Below, piece after piece: positions 38,016-47,469 of a DNA stretch of 64,000 nucleotides (the first letter of the stretch is position 1; the number at the start of each line of letters is the position of its first letter). Source of the DNA: Chromobotia macracanthus (lineage: Eukaryota > Chordata > Actinopteri > Cypriniformes > Botiidae). The position numbers and the translations under genes are program-made. The stretch is taken from NCBI GenBank assembly GCA_036877525.1, contig JAZGTH010000008.1, positions 11,128,001 through 11,192,000 of the forward strand, given 5' to 3'. The notes beneath the pieces are model-generated. The model did not search any database, had not been told where the DNA came from, and was given only the letters and a program-made list of their open reading frames with translations.

Positions 38016-39425
38016 AAGGGAAGGCCAGCCGCCACCAATCGTTTTAAAAGAGATGTAGAATCAACAGGTGATTAGTGTGCTGTTGTTATTGACGTGGTTA
38101 TAAATGACACGGGGTTAAGCAGATGTGGAAGTGGACGGCTATGCTTCAGGTAGAAGGCTAATGATCATTCTAATGAACCTATAAGTCTGTAATGATTTAG
38201 CTGTTTCTATACAGAGAAAAACAGGTGAAAACAAATTACCTGCTGTATTTATTTTAATTTAAATAGGAATTCTAGAACTTCCCATATTGCACACAATGAG
38301 TGACCACACCTGAGTCTACAGTACTCCTGCACTTATTACAAAACACACATGCTGACTCTCCTGTCTCTCCTCACTCTTTTGCCTGCTGGTAAATCAGTCG
38401 ATTCCCGGTAAAAGGTCCCAGCTGTCCCAGTAAGCACTTCCCATCTACTGAACATTTCTTTCTAAACTTTGTCCACACACACTATTTATTTTACACAGAG
38501 CATCCACACACCCTGCTGGTCTCCAGCCCTCCAACCTTCCAATGACAGTGTCAACAAAGAGAATGAACCTGCTTTCATCTTCCTCTCATCTCACATACTC
38601 ACATTAACCTTACCTATATGCTCACACACCCGCTCTCTTTCTCTCTCTTTTCATCTGTGGCGTCTGCTCAAAGAGTTTTCATGTCTTCGAGCTCACAGCT
38701 GGGGGTGTGTTAAACCTGGTCTTGATCAAAAAGCAGCTCCTTATCTGTAGAATACAGGATATATTATGCACAGTTTTTTTAAACCAACGCACAAAGTTAG
38801 CGCCTGCCTTCTTCATCCAAAAACACATTAATACGCCACAAATTGTGATTTTTTTTTTCAGTATAGTCAAGAAATATGATTGTTTATCTTTGTCTGTAGT
38901 TGTTATGGACATGAGCTTTGCTCTGCCAGCTTTGCTCTACTGACTCACTCTAAAACTTTGAATATAAGATCCCAATTTCTATGTTCACAGAAATATGTTA
39001 GCTTGCTTAATGTTTTAATATGTGGTTGGTTTGTGTATTTTGTTGATGCAGGACTGTCAAATCAATAAGTGATTAATGACAGTGGAATTTTAAAAATACT
39101 ATTGATTATAAGTGAAAGTGAAGCATTATTATGATGCTTTTTGTGGAAGTGTCTTGCAGGAATGGACAGAGTTCAGAACAGGTCAGGACTGAGAGCTTCA
39201 CCCCTCCCCTCTCCTCTCTGATTGGTCCTAATCATTTCCACTTCAAAGCTCTTCTAATTTCACTCCTTTAGGGAATGGCTGTATAATTTTGAGATCATTA
39301 TCCATGTTGACTTGGTTTATAATGTTCAGGTAACAATCACTTCCGTATTTTAATAATCCTAAGTGGGTGAAAGTTTCATTTTAAATTTGAGTAATTAACA
39401 AAAACATTCTCTTCTACTTTTTGTT

Positions 39426-39463
39426 CTTTCTTTCTCTCTCTCTCTTTCTCTCTCTGTTCTCTT

Positions 39464-39523
<60 letters not shown>

Positions 39524-39608
39524 CCTCTCTGTTCTCTTTGTGTCTCTCTCTCTGTTTTCGTTCTGTCTGTCTGTCTCTCTGTTCTCTTTCTGTCTGTCTC
39601 TCTCACTC
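39426..39608 (+). repeat. Long (CT)n/(CTGT)n microsatellite
   Basis: About 180 nt of pyrimidine-rich repeat with a pure (CT)n core of roughly 42 nt from 39478 to 39520, flanked by CTGT and TTTC variants. It is read as Ser/Leu- or Arg/Glu-rich frames, which are artefacts. Confidence 0.95.
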
Positions 39609-40313
39609 TGGCTGATATTCAGTCAAGGGGTAGGTATGTCTTGAAGCTAGATGGTCTTGCAGCTTTAATTAATTGGGCTGTGTTCTTTATTGATTTTGTT
39701 TGAGTGCCATATATTGTGGTGACTGGGACCTTAAGCTCTGGAATGTCTTGTTAAATTCTGTTCTGGAATCAAGGACTTCTTCACCTTGCCTGCTGCCCAC
39801 GCTGTGGCCTTTTACACAAATATATTACAGCACGATGACCTTGGGATAGAGAATGCATATGAAAACAAAGCAAAACCAGATTAGTTAGGTGTTAACAGGT
39901 GTGTCAGTGAAATGCTAAATGTGGGCTGGTGGTCAGAGGATATCTATTGCCTTACTGAAAAATTAAATGCTGCTTTTAAATCTGGATGAGTTCACCCTAC
40001 AGTATCACATACATCATCCATTTTCTCCTTTGTTATTTTTCTCTCCATCTTTCTTCCCCAGTTTATCTCTCTTTCTGTTTTATTTGAGTGTCGAGCAGCA
40101 TCACAGAGTAAAAGGACTCTGCAGTCATTTTCATTGCACGAGTTAATAGCTTGTATAAGCCAGTATCGCTACTGTCAAAGACTTCAAAGTTAATTTAACA
40201 GCACTTTCTCTCATTCTGTGCCCGAGTCAATGATACCATATTCTCAAAAAGATAATACAAAGCATTGATTTTCTCTCTCTCATCTACATTCTTTCTCGTT
40301 CTCTGTCCTCTAG

Positions 40314-40432
40314 GCCTCAGTATTTTAAGATCATTGAGGAGTGTGTCTCTCAGATCGTTCTCCATCGTAGTGGCACAGATCCTGACTTCTCCTACCGCAA
40401 GCGTCTGGATGTGGATTTCACTCACCTGTTAG
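40314..40432 (+). CDS. diaph3: diaph3 exon I: post-DID helices
   Basis: 119 nt. It begins with the base that completes CGG (arginine) and ends one base into a glutamate codon. It encodes fragment residues 289-329: RPQYFKIIEECVSQIVLH, then GTDPDFSYRKRLDVDFTHLL. The EECVSQIVLH and DPDF-YRKRLD motifs are conserved in DIAPH2/3, and DIAPH1 replaces YRKRL with a different sequence. The exon precedes the coiled coil. Its donor is G|GTGTGT, and an intron of only 87 bp follows (40433-40519). Confidence 0.96.
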
Positions 40433-40519
40433 GTGTGTGTGTTTGTTTTTCATATACACGTTGGTACATTTGTTTTGTTCCAAACTGAAATGGTTAATCT
40501 CTCGATCGTCTCTCTGCAG

Positions 40520-40584
40520 AGGTGTGTGTGGATAAAGCCAGAGCAGAGGAATTTGAACAGAGAGCCTCTGAGATAGCTCAGAAG
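40520..40584 (+). CDS. diaph3: diaph3 exon J: start of coiled coil
   Basis: 65 nt. The first two bases (AG) complete a glutamate, and the exon ends on a codon boundary. It encodes fragment residues 329-350: EVCVDKARAEEFEQRASEI and then AQK, a charged helix with the heptad-like spacing seen in recalled DIAPH3 (QAKLEEFEEKASEL). The acceptor is CTCTGCAG. The donor is AAG|GCAAGT, a GC splice donor with otherwise perfect pairing to U1. The reading continues correctly into exon K with KFDEEF. Confidence 0.95.
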
Positions 40585-41412
40585 GCAAGTGTCCTTTCCT
40601 CCCCTCCTCTTTATTCTCCATCCCTCCCTTGTTTTCCATTTCTGTCGTTACACTGAGGATTTGCTAATGAAGAATGCAGCCTTTGAAGAGCATTCTCGAC
40701 CACACCATTTAGCTTTCTTTAATTAAGGCAAGATTACTGGAAATCGTTCAAACAGCCATTCGTAATTAACAGTATTCTGAGATTAAAAAGGCGCCTGTAT
40801 TGATTGAAGCGCTCTTTTATAATCGTGGGCTGAAATGTGCGTGGTGGAGGCCATCGGATCTATACGAGCCAAACCACAGCTCTTTAACTTTGTTCCTGCC
40901 AGACGGTCTGGTTAACTTAGAAAAACCAGCCAAACCTCACTGTTTTGTTTACATCCGTGTGATGACAGAAACCATCTCTACTAACATGTATGAACATTGT
41001 GGTAGATATTACCCAAAAGCAGAATAATTATACAGGGCTTTTTTAGTTTAATATAAAACTGATTAATCAATCTATACTGTAGTTGAACACATCCCTGCCA
41101 AAGAGAATTTATTTTTTCCTTGTATAATAGTAATTCCTTGTATAATAATCTGTTTTATAAAATGCATCTTCTTTTAACCTTGATGTAGATTTCCTGATGA
41201 AGTAGTACGTTTGCATAAACTCTTAATTGAATTAGCTGTTTTGTATTTGTTTCGCTCTAGTGTAATTATCTTTCATCTCAGTTAATTAGTGCTGAGCTTC
41301 AGTACATCATGCTGTAAGAGAAACATGTTTGAGCTGTGTCTGAGCATCAGTTACAGTTGTTATGCTGTTTTTTGTGTGTCGTCTTTGTTGTCGATGTGCT
41401 TTGGCCCTTTAG
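40585..41412 (+). other. diaph3: GC-AG intron of diaph3, 828 bp
   Basis: The donor is AAG|GCAAGT, where a GC replaces GT but every surrounding position is consensus, the usual compensation in GC-AG introns. The acceptor is GGCCCTTTAG. Moving the boundary to a GT would break the IAQKFDEEF continuity that the family requires. Confidence 0.9.
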
Positions 41413-41517
41413 TTTGATGAGGAGTTCCTGGCCAGACAGGAAGCTCAAGCACAGCTGCTGAAGACAGAAGAGAAGCTCACAGAGCGGGAGGCTGAACTTC
41501 AGGCCTATAGAAACCAG
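41413..41517 (+). CDS. diaph3: diaph3 exon K: coiled coil before FH1
   Basis: 105 nt, 35 codons, in phase at both ends. It encodes fragment residues 351-385: FDEEFLARQEAQAQLLKTEE, then KLTEREAELQAYRNQ. The sequence is rich in Glu, Lys, Gln and Leu with a heptad pattern, typical of the coiled coil that links the dimerisation region to FH1. ELQAYRNQ followed by FGAVP in the next exon matches recalled human DIAPH3 (ELQAFKSQ-FGALP). The donor is CAG|GTATCG. Confidence 0.96.
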
Positions 41518-43535
41518 GTATCGGTGGTCTTCTTCCTCTTTGTTTGGCCACTTCTGTCACTGTTTTTACAAGTGCAGTCCATAACCTTTTGGTTAAAAAT
41601 GAACAAAAATCAGTTATTCAGCAAATACATGACAGATCAGTGTTCAATATGATCTCCTTACCTTAACCTGATTCACAACTGTAAGTGTATTATAATGATT
41701 TAGAATTTTAGTGTGTGGGTGTATGTAAGCAATATGGGATTTTGTTATGCATCCATAATACATGATAATGTAAACAGAATTTCCCCACATCCTCCTCACT
41801 TGTATGCCAGTTTCAAGGATAATACATTATATTACATTTGATACATTTGATTGGCCAGACTGATGAAGGACATTTCCCCTCACGCTCGCTCACTCTTGCA
41901 GTACATGTACAGATTTTATTTTGGAGATCTTTCCTCTGATAGAGGCTGGCATTGAGCTGTCCTCATCTTATATCTGGTTTACCCTGAATGGCTGCAATAA
42001 AAACAGCATGCTGCCCTAAGACCCTGATCTTAGCTGCTCCATGTCCCACCAGTATAGAGTCAGGAATACTCTTAAATTAATGTTTGTATGATTGAGAAGA
42101 ATTTTTATGGTTTTCCTTGCTTTTTTTTTAGTTGATATACAATACATCCCCAAAAAAGTATTTGGATATGAAAACCAGAAATAGAAATGCTATTGTATGA
42201 GATAACTAAAAAATCAAACGACCTGGCACATACAAACAAATGTTGCCAGAGCTTTTCTCAGAACTAACTTCACTTTCCTGTTTAACAACTGGTGTCAAGG
42301 TGATTTTAGAGGACGTCTTTCTCACTCATTCCTCCTTTAAAAACTTTTTCTTTTCTGTACCCCCCTCTGCCATTCTGTCTTCAGACAGGAGCCGCTTTGT
42401 TTTACAGGTCCTCGTGGATCTCCAAACCTCTCACATTGACATGACAAATAGGGCATCAACTGAACAGTTTGCTTGATCAATTGCTTTTTGGCTCACCGGG
42501 CCACTGTCGATAGAGCTGATCGATTCTTAAATAATGGCGGCCGATGAGCGAAGTGAAAGTTTGGAGTGCAGGCAGTTACGCTGATCCATCTCTTTGGGGT
42601 GCAATCGTTTGCAGCGCCGCACAGCGTAATCACCCAGTCAATTCTCCACATATACAGGAGCGTCAGTCATGCTGACTCTTAGCTTGTGAATTATCTGCCG
42701 GCCAGCATGCACGCAGTTTGAATTAGAGCGGCTGCTTGTTCAATAAATCCGCTTATTGCAGCTGTTTGCCATGCAGGATGAACAGAGTGGATACACTAGA
42801 GCTGTGTATCATACTTGTTTTCTCTTGTTGTTTGATGGAAGTCTGATGCGGAGATGTTTTGTTCAGGGGAACAGTTATGGTCTTTAAATCTTTTAAATTT
42901 ACCTAACTGCCTAAATAAATCTAGACAGTCACGTCTCTGTGTGTCTAGCCTTATAACTATAACTTTATACCTTGTAGACTTAACTTTCATGTTATACCAC
43001 CATAGAACAGAGTTATGAATGTTTTACAGGGTCTCTAGAGTAAGGGGGATTTCAGCAGCTTGCTCAGTGGCATAATAGAGATGGGCTAGGGATAGATAAT
43101 TTTGTTTCTTAGTTAAATGTTTAAATCGCGTTTTACTTCACCTCTGGTCTGTTTGGCTTCCTATATGACTTATTCTCTGTGGATTTAGCTGTTTAACTGG
43201 AAAAGCTTAACAATGTTGTTTTTATGCAGATCCATATCAACATTTGATACCGATATATATCAACATTTCTAAAATGCACAACAATAGACAAATAATATTT
43301 ACATATAATAATATTAATTCACACATAATAATATTCACTATATCTGGAGTTTCTCGTAGACAAAACAATTTAACAACTGTACAGGCAGTGATATTTGTTT
43401 TATTGTATATGTATATATTTATATATATATTTTTTTAAATATATTTGTAAAACCCAGTGATGTTTTGGAACAGAGGCATTTAAACAGAAGCAAAACCTTA
43501 ACCTGACTGTCACTTTACGTCTCATGTATTCACAG
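41518..43535 (+). other. diaph3 intron, 2.0 kb, GT-AG
   Basis: No repeat family identified. The stretch 42480-42760 is less AT-rich and looks more complex than its flanks. It could be a conserved non-coding element, but only alignment can say. The acceptor is TGTATTCACAG. Confidence 0.75.
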
Positions 43536-43844
43536 TTTGGGGCAGTACCGGTGGTCTTAACATCAGTGCAGTCTGTCCAGGCCTCGTCTTCAACCGCCTC
43601 ATCCTCATTTCCACCTGCTCCACCTCCTCCACCCCCTGTTTCTGGGGCTCCAGTTCCTCCACCTCCTCCTCCTCCACCACTCCCTCCAGGCTGTGCCTCC
43701 ATGCCCGGGATGCCTCCGCCCCCTCCTCCTTTGGGTCTGCTTGGACTGGCATCTGCCTCAACCCAACACACGCTGCCTTTTGGCCTGAAGCCCAAGAAGG
43801 AATTCAAGCCTGAAACTTCCATGAAGCGCCTCAACTGGTCTAAG
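43536..43844 (+). CDS. diaph3: diaph3 exon L: FH1 domain and start of FH2
   Basis: 309 nt, 103 codons, in phase at both ends, fragment residues 386-488. A Ser/Val/Thr-rich lead (FGAVPVVLTSVQS) is followed by three proline tracts: PPAPPPPPP, VPPPPPPPPLPPG and MPPPPPPLGLLG. FH1 tracts bind profilin-actin and feed monomers to the FH2 ring. The tract count is low, as in mammalian DIAPH3 and unlike the long FH1 of DIAPH1. The exon closes with LPFGLKPKKEFKPE and then MKRLNWSK, the conserved entry to FH2. The tracts are CCT/CCA-rich, so the antisense strand shows a spurious glycine-rich open frame. Confidence 0.97.
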
Positions 43845-46098
43845 GTAACAACTGATGCTTCAGAACCCAACCTGACTTTGCTTACTTGAGCTAAAGCTGG
43901 TGCACACCAAACAATTTTTAGCCATATTTTTCCATCCGAGACAAATTTGAGAATCCTAAAAGAATTCTGTGATCCTAGGCCAAAATCTTTAGTCTTTGAT
44001 TGCTATTTTGACATGTTTGCCAATTAATGACCGTTGCGATCAAATATTTTCTCCCATAAAATCTGCCACTGTCAGTGTTTAGAGGCACAGTCCTGCAGTG
44101 TGGCTTCTCTTATGACCCATCAAATCAAAATCTAGAAATAAGAGCACAGATCCTCATGACAGATGAGATTTTTGTTTGCTATCCACCTTTTCAGTTTTGC
44201 ATGTGAAAGTGGCTCACTGTCACTGAATATGACATGGATTGATGAGCTAAAACTCACGTTTTTAAAATCTGATTAGCAGCAATTGTTTGGTTTGCACACA
44301 GCTTGAGTTAGTTTAGAAACTTGTAAAGTATAAACAGCTAGAACTTGGAATGAACTCTCAGTATTTGCCATCTCTGTATGTCTGTCCACTATCTGTCTAT
44401 ATTTCTGTTCATTTATTTATTTTTCTGTTATGATTCACTTGAATTCCAGAAGTAACTTTCCTTAGTTTGTTATTTAAACTTTTACTCACTCAAACCCCAG
44501 CGGGACAAAATCCTTCTTTGGCACTGAAACACAGTGCCAACAGCAACATAAAAGGACAGATGTTCGCGAAGTAACTGTGAAGAAAACTTCTGCTGCTTTG
44601 CTTGTTGCGTTTTAGTGCCAACCATCATTAAAAAAAAAAAAAACTTGCTTAAACCTCTTCCACCGTGACGAATCGCACTCTATCGTACGACTGCCCGCTC
44701 TGGATTCTCGGCAGATGTTCCCGTGCACTCTGTACGAGTGGTGTTAGTTTATAAGATTACGATTAATATTTAATTCCTGTCTCTTTTGCCACCATCATAC
44801 AGATGTTTTAAAGAATTCACCATATGCTTCATCTTCTTTAAAACCTGTTTGTAATTAGCCATTATGCGGACACAAAGAGGCTCTTATGAGTTTTTTAAAC
44901 AGCTGCTTTAGATGCCAGCGCCATGCAATATTCATGGCTCCTGACCCAAGACTTTTATCACTCATTAACAAGAGCTTTCGCAGCTTAGCAAACCAAAGAC
45001 GAGACAGCTGGTGCGTCATGGGAAACGTGCCCGTGCCAGTGCCCGTGCCTTGTGCCCGTTGGATGGGCTGGTGGTCGGACCCATGCAGTAATGCATGTTC
45101 ACATAATCGCACACATGGTCGGAAACAGCAGTGAATCAATTCCACCGAGCAGCCGCTCTTCAGGCTCACGTTCAGCGCGTTCTCCATTCGTTTGATTTCC
45201 TTGAACGTGTCCTGGTGGAGGAGATTTGAAGAGCTGTTATTGGCGCAGGTATTTGGCAGGAGTGTGAGTTGTGTTCATTAGCACAGCCCGTCTCATTGAT
45301 TATCCTTTCAGTCTTTATCCCAGCCCCTTTATCTCAACAAGAAGACTCCATTAAACTGATCATAGCACAATGCTCTGCACACGTCCCAAGTTCCTTTCAA
45401 ACCTTCAGATAACATCTTAGCATGTTGTAAGAAACTAGTTTTAACTGTACAACCTCTTTAGAATGTGTCTTGATGTCAAAGATATTGACAACAGTTGTGA
45501 GTATAAATAAAGTATCTTTGTTGCTATTTATACAAATATATTGTTTAATATATAGTATTATATTTAGTACATATGTACATGTATTTATATATGCAATTTA
45601 GAGGGGTTTTGTTAAGTGCTTTCTGTCTTCCTTTCTGCCTTTCTTTCTCTTTTTGACTTTTTTTGCTTCTTTTCACTCTGTCTTGCGTGCTCTAATGCTT
45701 TTTTCTGAATTATGATAATCAGCTTGTTGTCACTCTGAGCCGCGCTTCACTTCGGCTTCCGTGTGTGTGTGCTTGCAGCATGTGTGGTCTGCGTATGGTG
45801 TTGTTTCACTGGAGAACTCGCCCCTGCTTTTGCGTTTTTGACATGAGTAAGAATGAGCCTTTTCAGGGCTGCATTCAGCTGTCACATGCACTGACATGTA
45901 AGAAAACAAAATAAAGCAACAGCTATAGAACACAATATGAATATCTGAATAGGTTTCCTCTTTACTTTTTTATAAGCCGTCTTATAGTGGATGTGTGCCT
46001 CACGTTGCCTAGCAACTCCAGCATTCTGACCTCCCACGAGGTGTCATGATGATGTCAGGCCGTCATTTCTCTCCTTGTGTCTTTCTGTTTATGTGTAG
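43845..46098 (+). other. diaph3 intron, 2.3 kb, GT-AG
   Basis: It contains an A-run near 44629-44643 and a short hexamer repeat of GTGCCC type around 45028-45055. No transposable element is recognised. The acceptor is TTATGTGTAG. Confidence 0.8.
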
Positions 46099-46213
46099 AT
46101 CTCACCCCAGGAGATGTCCGAAAGCTGTTTTTGGGTCATCGCCAGCGAGGATCGTTACGAGAATGAGGACCTGCTCAGCAGACTGGCCGTCACCTTTGGC
46201 ACACAGAAAGCCG
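46099..46213 (+). CDS. diaph3: diaph3 exon M: FH2 lasso/linker segment
   Basis: 115 nt, ending one base (G) into a codon, fragment residues 489-526 plus one base. It encodes ISPQEMSESCFWVIASEDRY, then ENEDLLSRLAVTFGTQKA. The pattern EM-E-CFW followed by YEN-DLL-L--TF matches the first FH2 segment of recalled DIAPH3 (HEMTENCFW, KYENVDLLCKLENTF). In the family this lasso and linker wrap the partner subunit to form the FH2 ring. The donor is G|GTCAGT. The next constitutive exon, which should encode the lysine-rich stretch before LDSK-AQNLSIFL, was not found in the remaining 17.8 kb. Confidence 0.94.
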
Positions 46214-46937
46214 GTCAGTCTATATTAATAGCTCTGCACACGGAAATGATGCTCTGCGTAAATGCTCTACATGGCCGAATGCAGCTGTAAATGTCCACTG
46301 CAGTTTCTCCCAAAACTATTTAATGGTAGCACATGCTGTAGGCACCAACCATCTTTCTATTGAAAAGTCTTGACATGCGAGAGCATGACACTGATGGGTT
46401 TATATGCTGTATTCAGCAGGGCCTTGTGCCAAGCCATGTCAGAATACATGAAAGATTGAGGACTGAATAAAACAATAGCAGTTGTGAGTACCCAGATGTG
46501 TAACAGGATGTGCATGGAGTGTGTGTGTGTGTGAATGTTTAACACTTCATTTGAGCTGTTGACATCCTGGTTGTGCTGGGAAAGAAGCTGTCTCGATGTC
46601 TCTTGATCTTGGTTCAGCTTTTGGAACAAGCAATGAATACATGAACGCAAATAACAGATTGTGTGCACAGATGTTGTAAGACAGCTGCGATTCAGAGAAT
46701 CGGAGAATCACAGAGAGATAGCCCGGACAATAGTCTGAAACTCCTTTTGATCTAAATTATGCTTTTATGTGCATAAAATGTAATATTGTAATATATATGT
46801 AAAATGTAATATGTTAACACAGTAAGAAACTGAGATTTAGTAAGAAAAGTATGGCCCTTTTCTGATGACAGATATTGGCAGTATGTTGGCAGTGTTTTGG
46901 GGAAGGTATGTGTGTTTGTGTGGGTATTTTGTGTGTT

Positions 46938-46975
46938 TCTCGTCCTAAGGACAGTTTCCTGTCCTTAGGACGAGA
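46938..46975. repeat. Perfect short inverted repeat (17-bp arms, 4-nt loop)
   Basis: TCTCGTCCTAAGGACAG, a TTTC loop, and the exact complement CTGTCCTTAGGACGAGA. It lies in the intron about 725 nt after exon M, with no T-run or open frame attached. Confidence 0.9.
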
Positions 46976-47402
46976 GTTGGGATGTTAACAACAGCACATA
47001 ACAGCACAATTCATAATCTGTAATGCTGGTGTATGATTAGAAATGGCTAGTTTTCCTCTCTGTTGTCGTTTTACACCTTAATATTTCAGGCTTGATAGTG
47101 AACACTCATTCATTCATTTTTCACCCGAGAATCGACTCAAAATAATTACCTTCAGTCAGACGTTTTTTGTTCATAGAATTACGTGGGCTTTAAGCGCTGA
47201 CTTGCAGACTGATGTCAAAAATGATTTTATTTTTGATATTTCCTGCAACACCAGCTGGTACTGTTGGGTTTCTGCACTTCAACCCACACACAGGCCTGTT
47301 AAACTGAAGGGAGCAGGACACATCAGAAATCAGTTTCGCTCCTAGAACAAGGTTTTGGATTTAGTCATTTAAACACTGTAGCAGGCACAAGATAATTAAG
47401 TT

Positions 47403-47428
47403 GTCTCTCCCTCTCTCTCTCCCCCTCC

Positions 47429-47468
<40 letters not shown>
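47403..47468 (+). repeat. (CT)n/(CCT)n microsatellite
   Basis: CT-rich tract with a pure (CT)n end. Confidence 0.93.

Positions 47469-47469
<1 letters not shown>

Larger units (their letters stand above)
36530..40313 (+). other. diaph3 intron, 3.8 kb, GT-AG
   Basis: It contains a Tc1-like TIR pair spanning 36589-37272, a palindromic foldback element at 37804-38015 and a long CT-rich microsatellite at 39426-39608. The remainder is AT-rich. The acceptor is CTCTGTCCTCTAG. Confidence 0.85.
4431..46213 (+). other. diaph3: diaph3 gene, internal portion (13 exons, partial at both ends)
   Basis: This is a diaphanous-related formin. The family is Rho-GTPase-activated actin nucleators and elongators that act as dimers in the cytoplasm and at the cortex, in filopodia and in cytokinesis. 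The thirteen exons join in phase to 526 codons plus one base with no stop. Fragment residues 1-250 are the DID/FH3 armadillo region, about 250-330 the dimerisation region, about 330-385 a charged coiled coil, 386-470 FH1, and from about 471 the start of FH2. The GTPase-binding N-terminus, most of FH2 and the autoinhibitory DAD lie outside. Recalled human DIAPH3 shares ISPQEF, MMTDVVKLLSA, NEFMRCGL and GLKPKKEFKPE, which argues against DIAPH1 and DIAPH2. Introns range from 87 bp to 20.5 kb and include one U12 AT-AC and one GC-AG intron. No promoter or poly(A) site is in view. Confidence 0.95.

Noticed and set aside
39376..39615. Arg/Glu-rich and Ser/Leu-rich frames on both strands
   Set aside because: They are translations of the (CT)n microsatellite.
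43400..43870. 156-codon glycine/proline-rich frame antisense to exon L
   Set aside because: It is the complement of the CCT/CCA proline codons of FH1, so its glycine runs are an artefact of the sense-strand tracts.
4431..46213. Assignment to diaph2 or diaph1
   Set aside because: diaph2 shares LRVSLTSNPVSW and much of the DID, but differs at TEIVKILSA, at the INALVTSP context and at the FH2 entry. diaph1 differs more and has a much longer FH1. diaph3 fits all exons.
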